Below, in pieces: positions 23,285-24,056 of a DNA stretch of 24,056 nucleotides. This DNA is from JANQTF01 sp036835375 (GTDB taxonomy: Bacteria; Bacteroidota; Bacteroidia; J057): the NCBI GenBank assembly GCA_036835375.1, contig DAITMB010000078.1, forward strand, positions 1-24,056, read 5' to 3'. Each line of letters starts with the position of its first letter. The first letter of the stretch is position 1. The notes beneath the pieces were generated by a model that was given only the letters and a program-made list of their open reading frames with translations, made no database searches and had not been told where the DNA came from. Position numbers and translations under genes: made by a program.

Positions 23285-24052
23285 TTAAATCGTGAAACCC
23301 GCATCGGCGGTCACAATGGCACCCGTGATGTAGCTGGCGGCGGGAGAGCAGAGGAAAACGCCGATTCCAGCCATTTCCTCTGGTTGCCCGATTCGTTGAA
23401 TGGGCAATTGGGACATCATGTGTTGGACGACAGCATTGTTGGACCAAAGCGCAGAAGAAAAATCTGTCTGGATCAGTCCCGGACATAGCGCATTGACTCG
23501 CACCAAGTCTCGACCATACTCTTTGGCTTGCACTTTTGTGAGGGAGAGCAGGGCGGCCTTGCTCACACTGTAGATCCCGAGACCTTGTTCTGGGCGAATG
23601 CCACCCACGCTGCTGATATTGAGGATAGCGCCTTCGCCGGAGTCTTTGAGATATGGGTACGCATGTTTGGCCAGCAAGAAAGGCGCTTTGAGATTGACCT
23701 CCATGATCTTGTCGAATGCCATCCCCTCTACTTCATTCACGCCCCCAAATACTGGGTTGACAGCCGCATTGTTGACCACAATATCCAATCGCCCAAAGGC
23801 CTTCAAGGTGCTAGCTACTAGCTGCATCAGCTGATCTTCGCGTCCCACATGACATGCAATTCCGAGGGAGGAAAGACCAGCATCGGAAAATTCTTGCGCC
23901 GTGGCTTCTACGGCTTCTTGTTTTCTGCTTGCCACGACCACAGTGGCCCCAGCTTCTGCCATGCCGCGCGCAATGGCTTTTCCAATGCCTCGTGTGCCTC
24001 CGGTGATCACGGCGACTTTGCCTGCAAGGGAAAAAGATGCTAAAATGCTCAT
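23285..24052 (-). CDS. SDR-family oxidoreductase (LvaD-like ketoreductase candidate)
   Basis: A 255-aa classical short-chain dehydrogenase/reductase. The cofactor loop is TGGTRGIG (17-24), NNAA is at 94-97, and the catalytic residues are Asn120, Ser147/148, Tyr161 and Lys165 (YSVSK). The family C-terminal pattern GxxxxxDAGFTI closes the protein. SRK at the end of strand beta-2 (42-44) suggests NADP(H) rather than NAD(H). The start ATG is 4 bases from the window edge, so upstream context is unseen. It is the first visible gene of an operon with the acyl-CoA dehydrogenase (40 bases apart) and the kinase. In the lva pathway an SDR reduces the 4-oxo group of levulinyl-CoA; that assignment here is inference from context, since SDR sequences alone do not show substrate. 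Confidence 0.9.
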   Translation of the reverse strand: MSILASFSLAGKVAVITGGTRGIGKAIARGMAEAGATVVVASRKQEAVEATAQEFSDAGLSSLGIACHVGREDQLMQLVASTLKAFGRLDIVVNNAAVNPVFGGVNEVEGMAFDKIMEVNLKAPFLLAKHAYPYLKDSGEGAILNISSVGGIRPEQGLGIYSVSKAALLSLTKVQAKEYGRDLVRVNALCPGLIQTDFSSALWSNNAVVQHMMSQLPIQRIGQPEEMAGIGVFLCSPAASYITGAIVTADAGFTI

Positions 24053-24056
24053 GTGG

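Noticed and set aside
1..24056. CRISPR arrays, tRNA or rRNA genes, prophage, replication origin
   Set aside because: No regularly spaced repeats, cloverleaf or conserved rRNA text, or phage structural genes were recognised by eye.

Overview
The window looks like a chromosomal piece from a marine-type Bacteroidota, possibly of the Saprospiria/Lewinella kind (class-level placement is inference). Supporting evidence: a type IX secretion (T9SS) sorting domain at 19181-20779; a Bacteroidota-style promoter (TTTG-N22-TAnnTTTG) ahead of miaB; a DUF4221-type propeller lipoprotein; a miaB - sigma54 activator - lptE - TPR protein - secG gene order; and a general lack of Shine-Dalgarno sequences. The assembly is draft: a run of exactly 100 N (16689-16788) interrupts one gene.

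Layout. (1) 1-2213, plus strand: the end of a PspC-domain membrane protein, a YwqK/MORN-repeat lipoprotein, a 73-aa conserved-looking small protein and an FtsE-like ABC ATPase, all overlapping or nearly so. (2) 2214-3570: a complete but decayed IS701-family insertion sequence with matching inverted ends and a 4-bp TTAG target duplication, inserted directly after the ATPase stop codon. Its transposase has lost the middle of its catalytic domain and carries a nonsense codon and a frame break. (3) 3571-4155: AT-rich DNA with no supportable gene. (4) 4156-14472: a small secreted Cys-rich peptide, a DUF4221-like lipoprotein, a periplasmic adaptor, two different RND permeases and a beta-barrel-like outer-membrane protein. 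This is the most unusual block: a possible export system with a peptide and a propeller lipoprotein attached, and no TolC-type channel in view. (5) 14487-18850: a housekeeping operon with its own promoter (miaB, sigma54 activator, lptE, TPR-like protein, secG). (6) 19181-20779: a T9SS-secreted protein followed by a terminator. (7) 24052-20977, minus strand: an operon of an SDR reductase, an acyl-CoA dehydrogenase of the ACAD10/11 type and an APH-like kinase. This is the same enzyme trio as LvaD, LvaC and LvaA of 4-hydroxyacyl-CoA (levulinate) catabolism.

How the genes fit together. Region 5 links tRNA modification, LPS delivery (LptE) and the Sec translocon (SecG). Region 7 is a plausible self-contained pathway: reduce a 4-oxoacyl-CoA, phosphorylate the 4-hydroxyl, then rearrange it into a beta-oxidation substrate. 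Region 4 is plausibly one transport unit, but its substrate is unknown. All family assignments come from reading motifs by eye; no database search was run.
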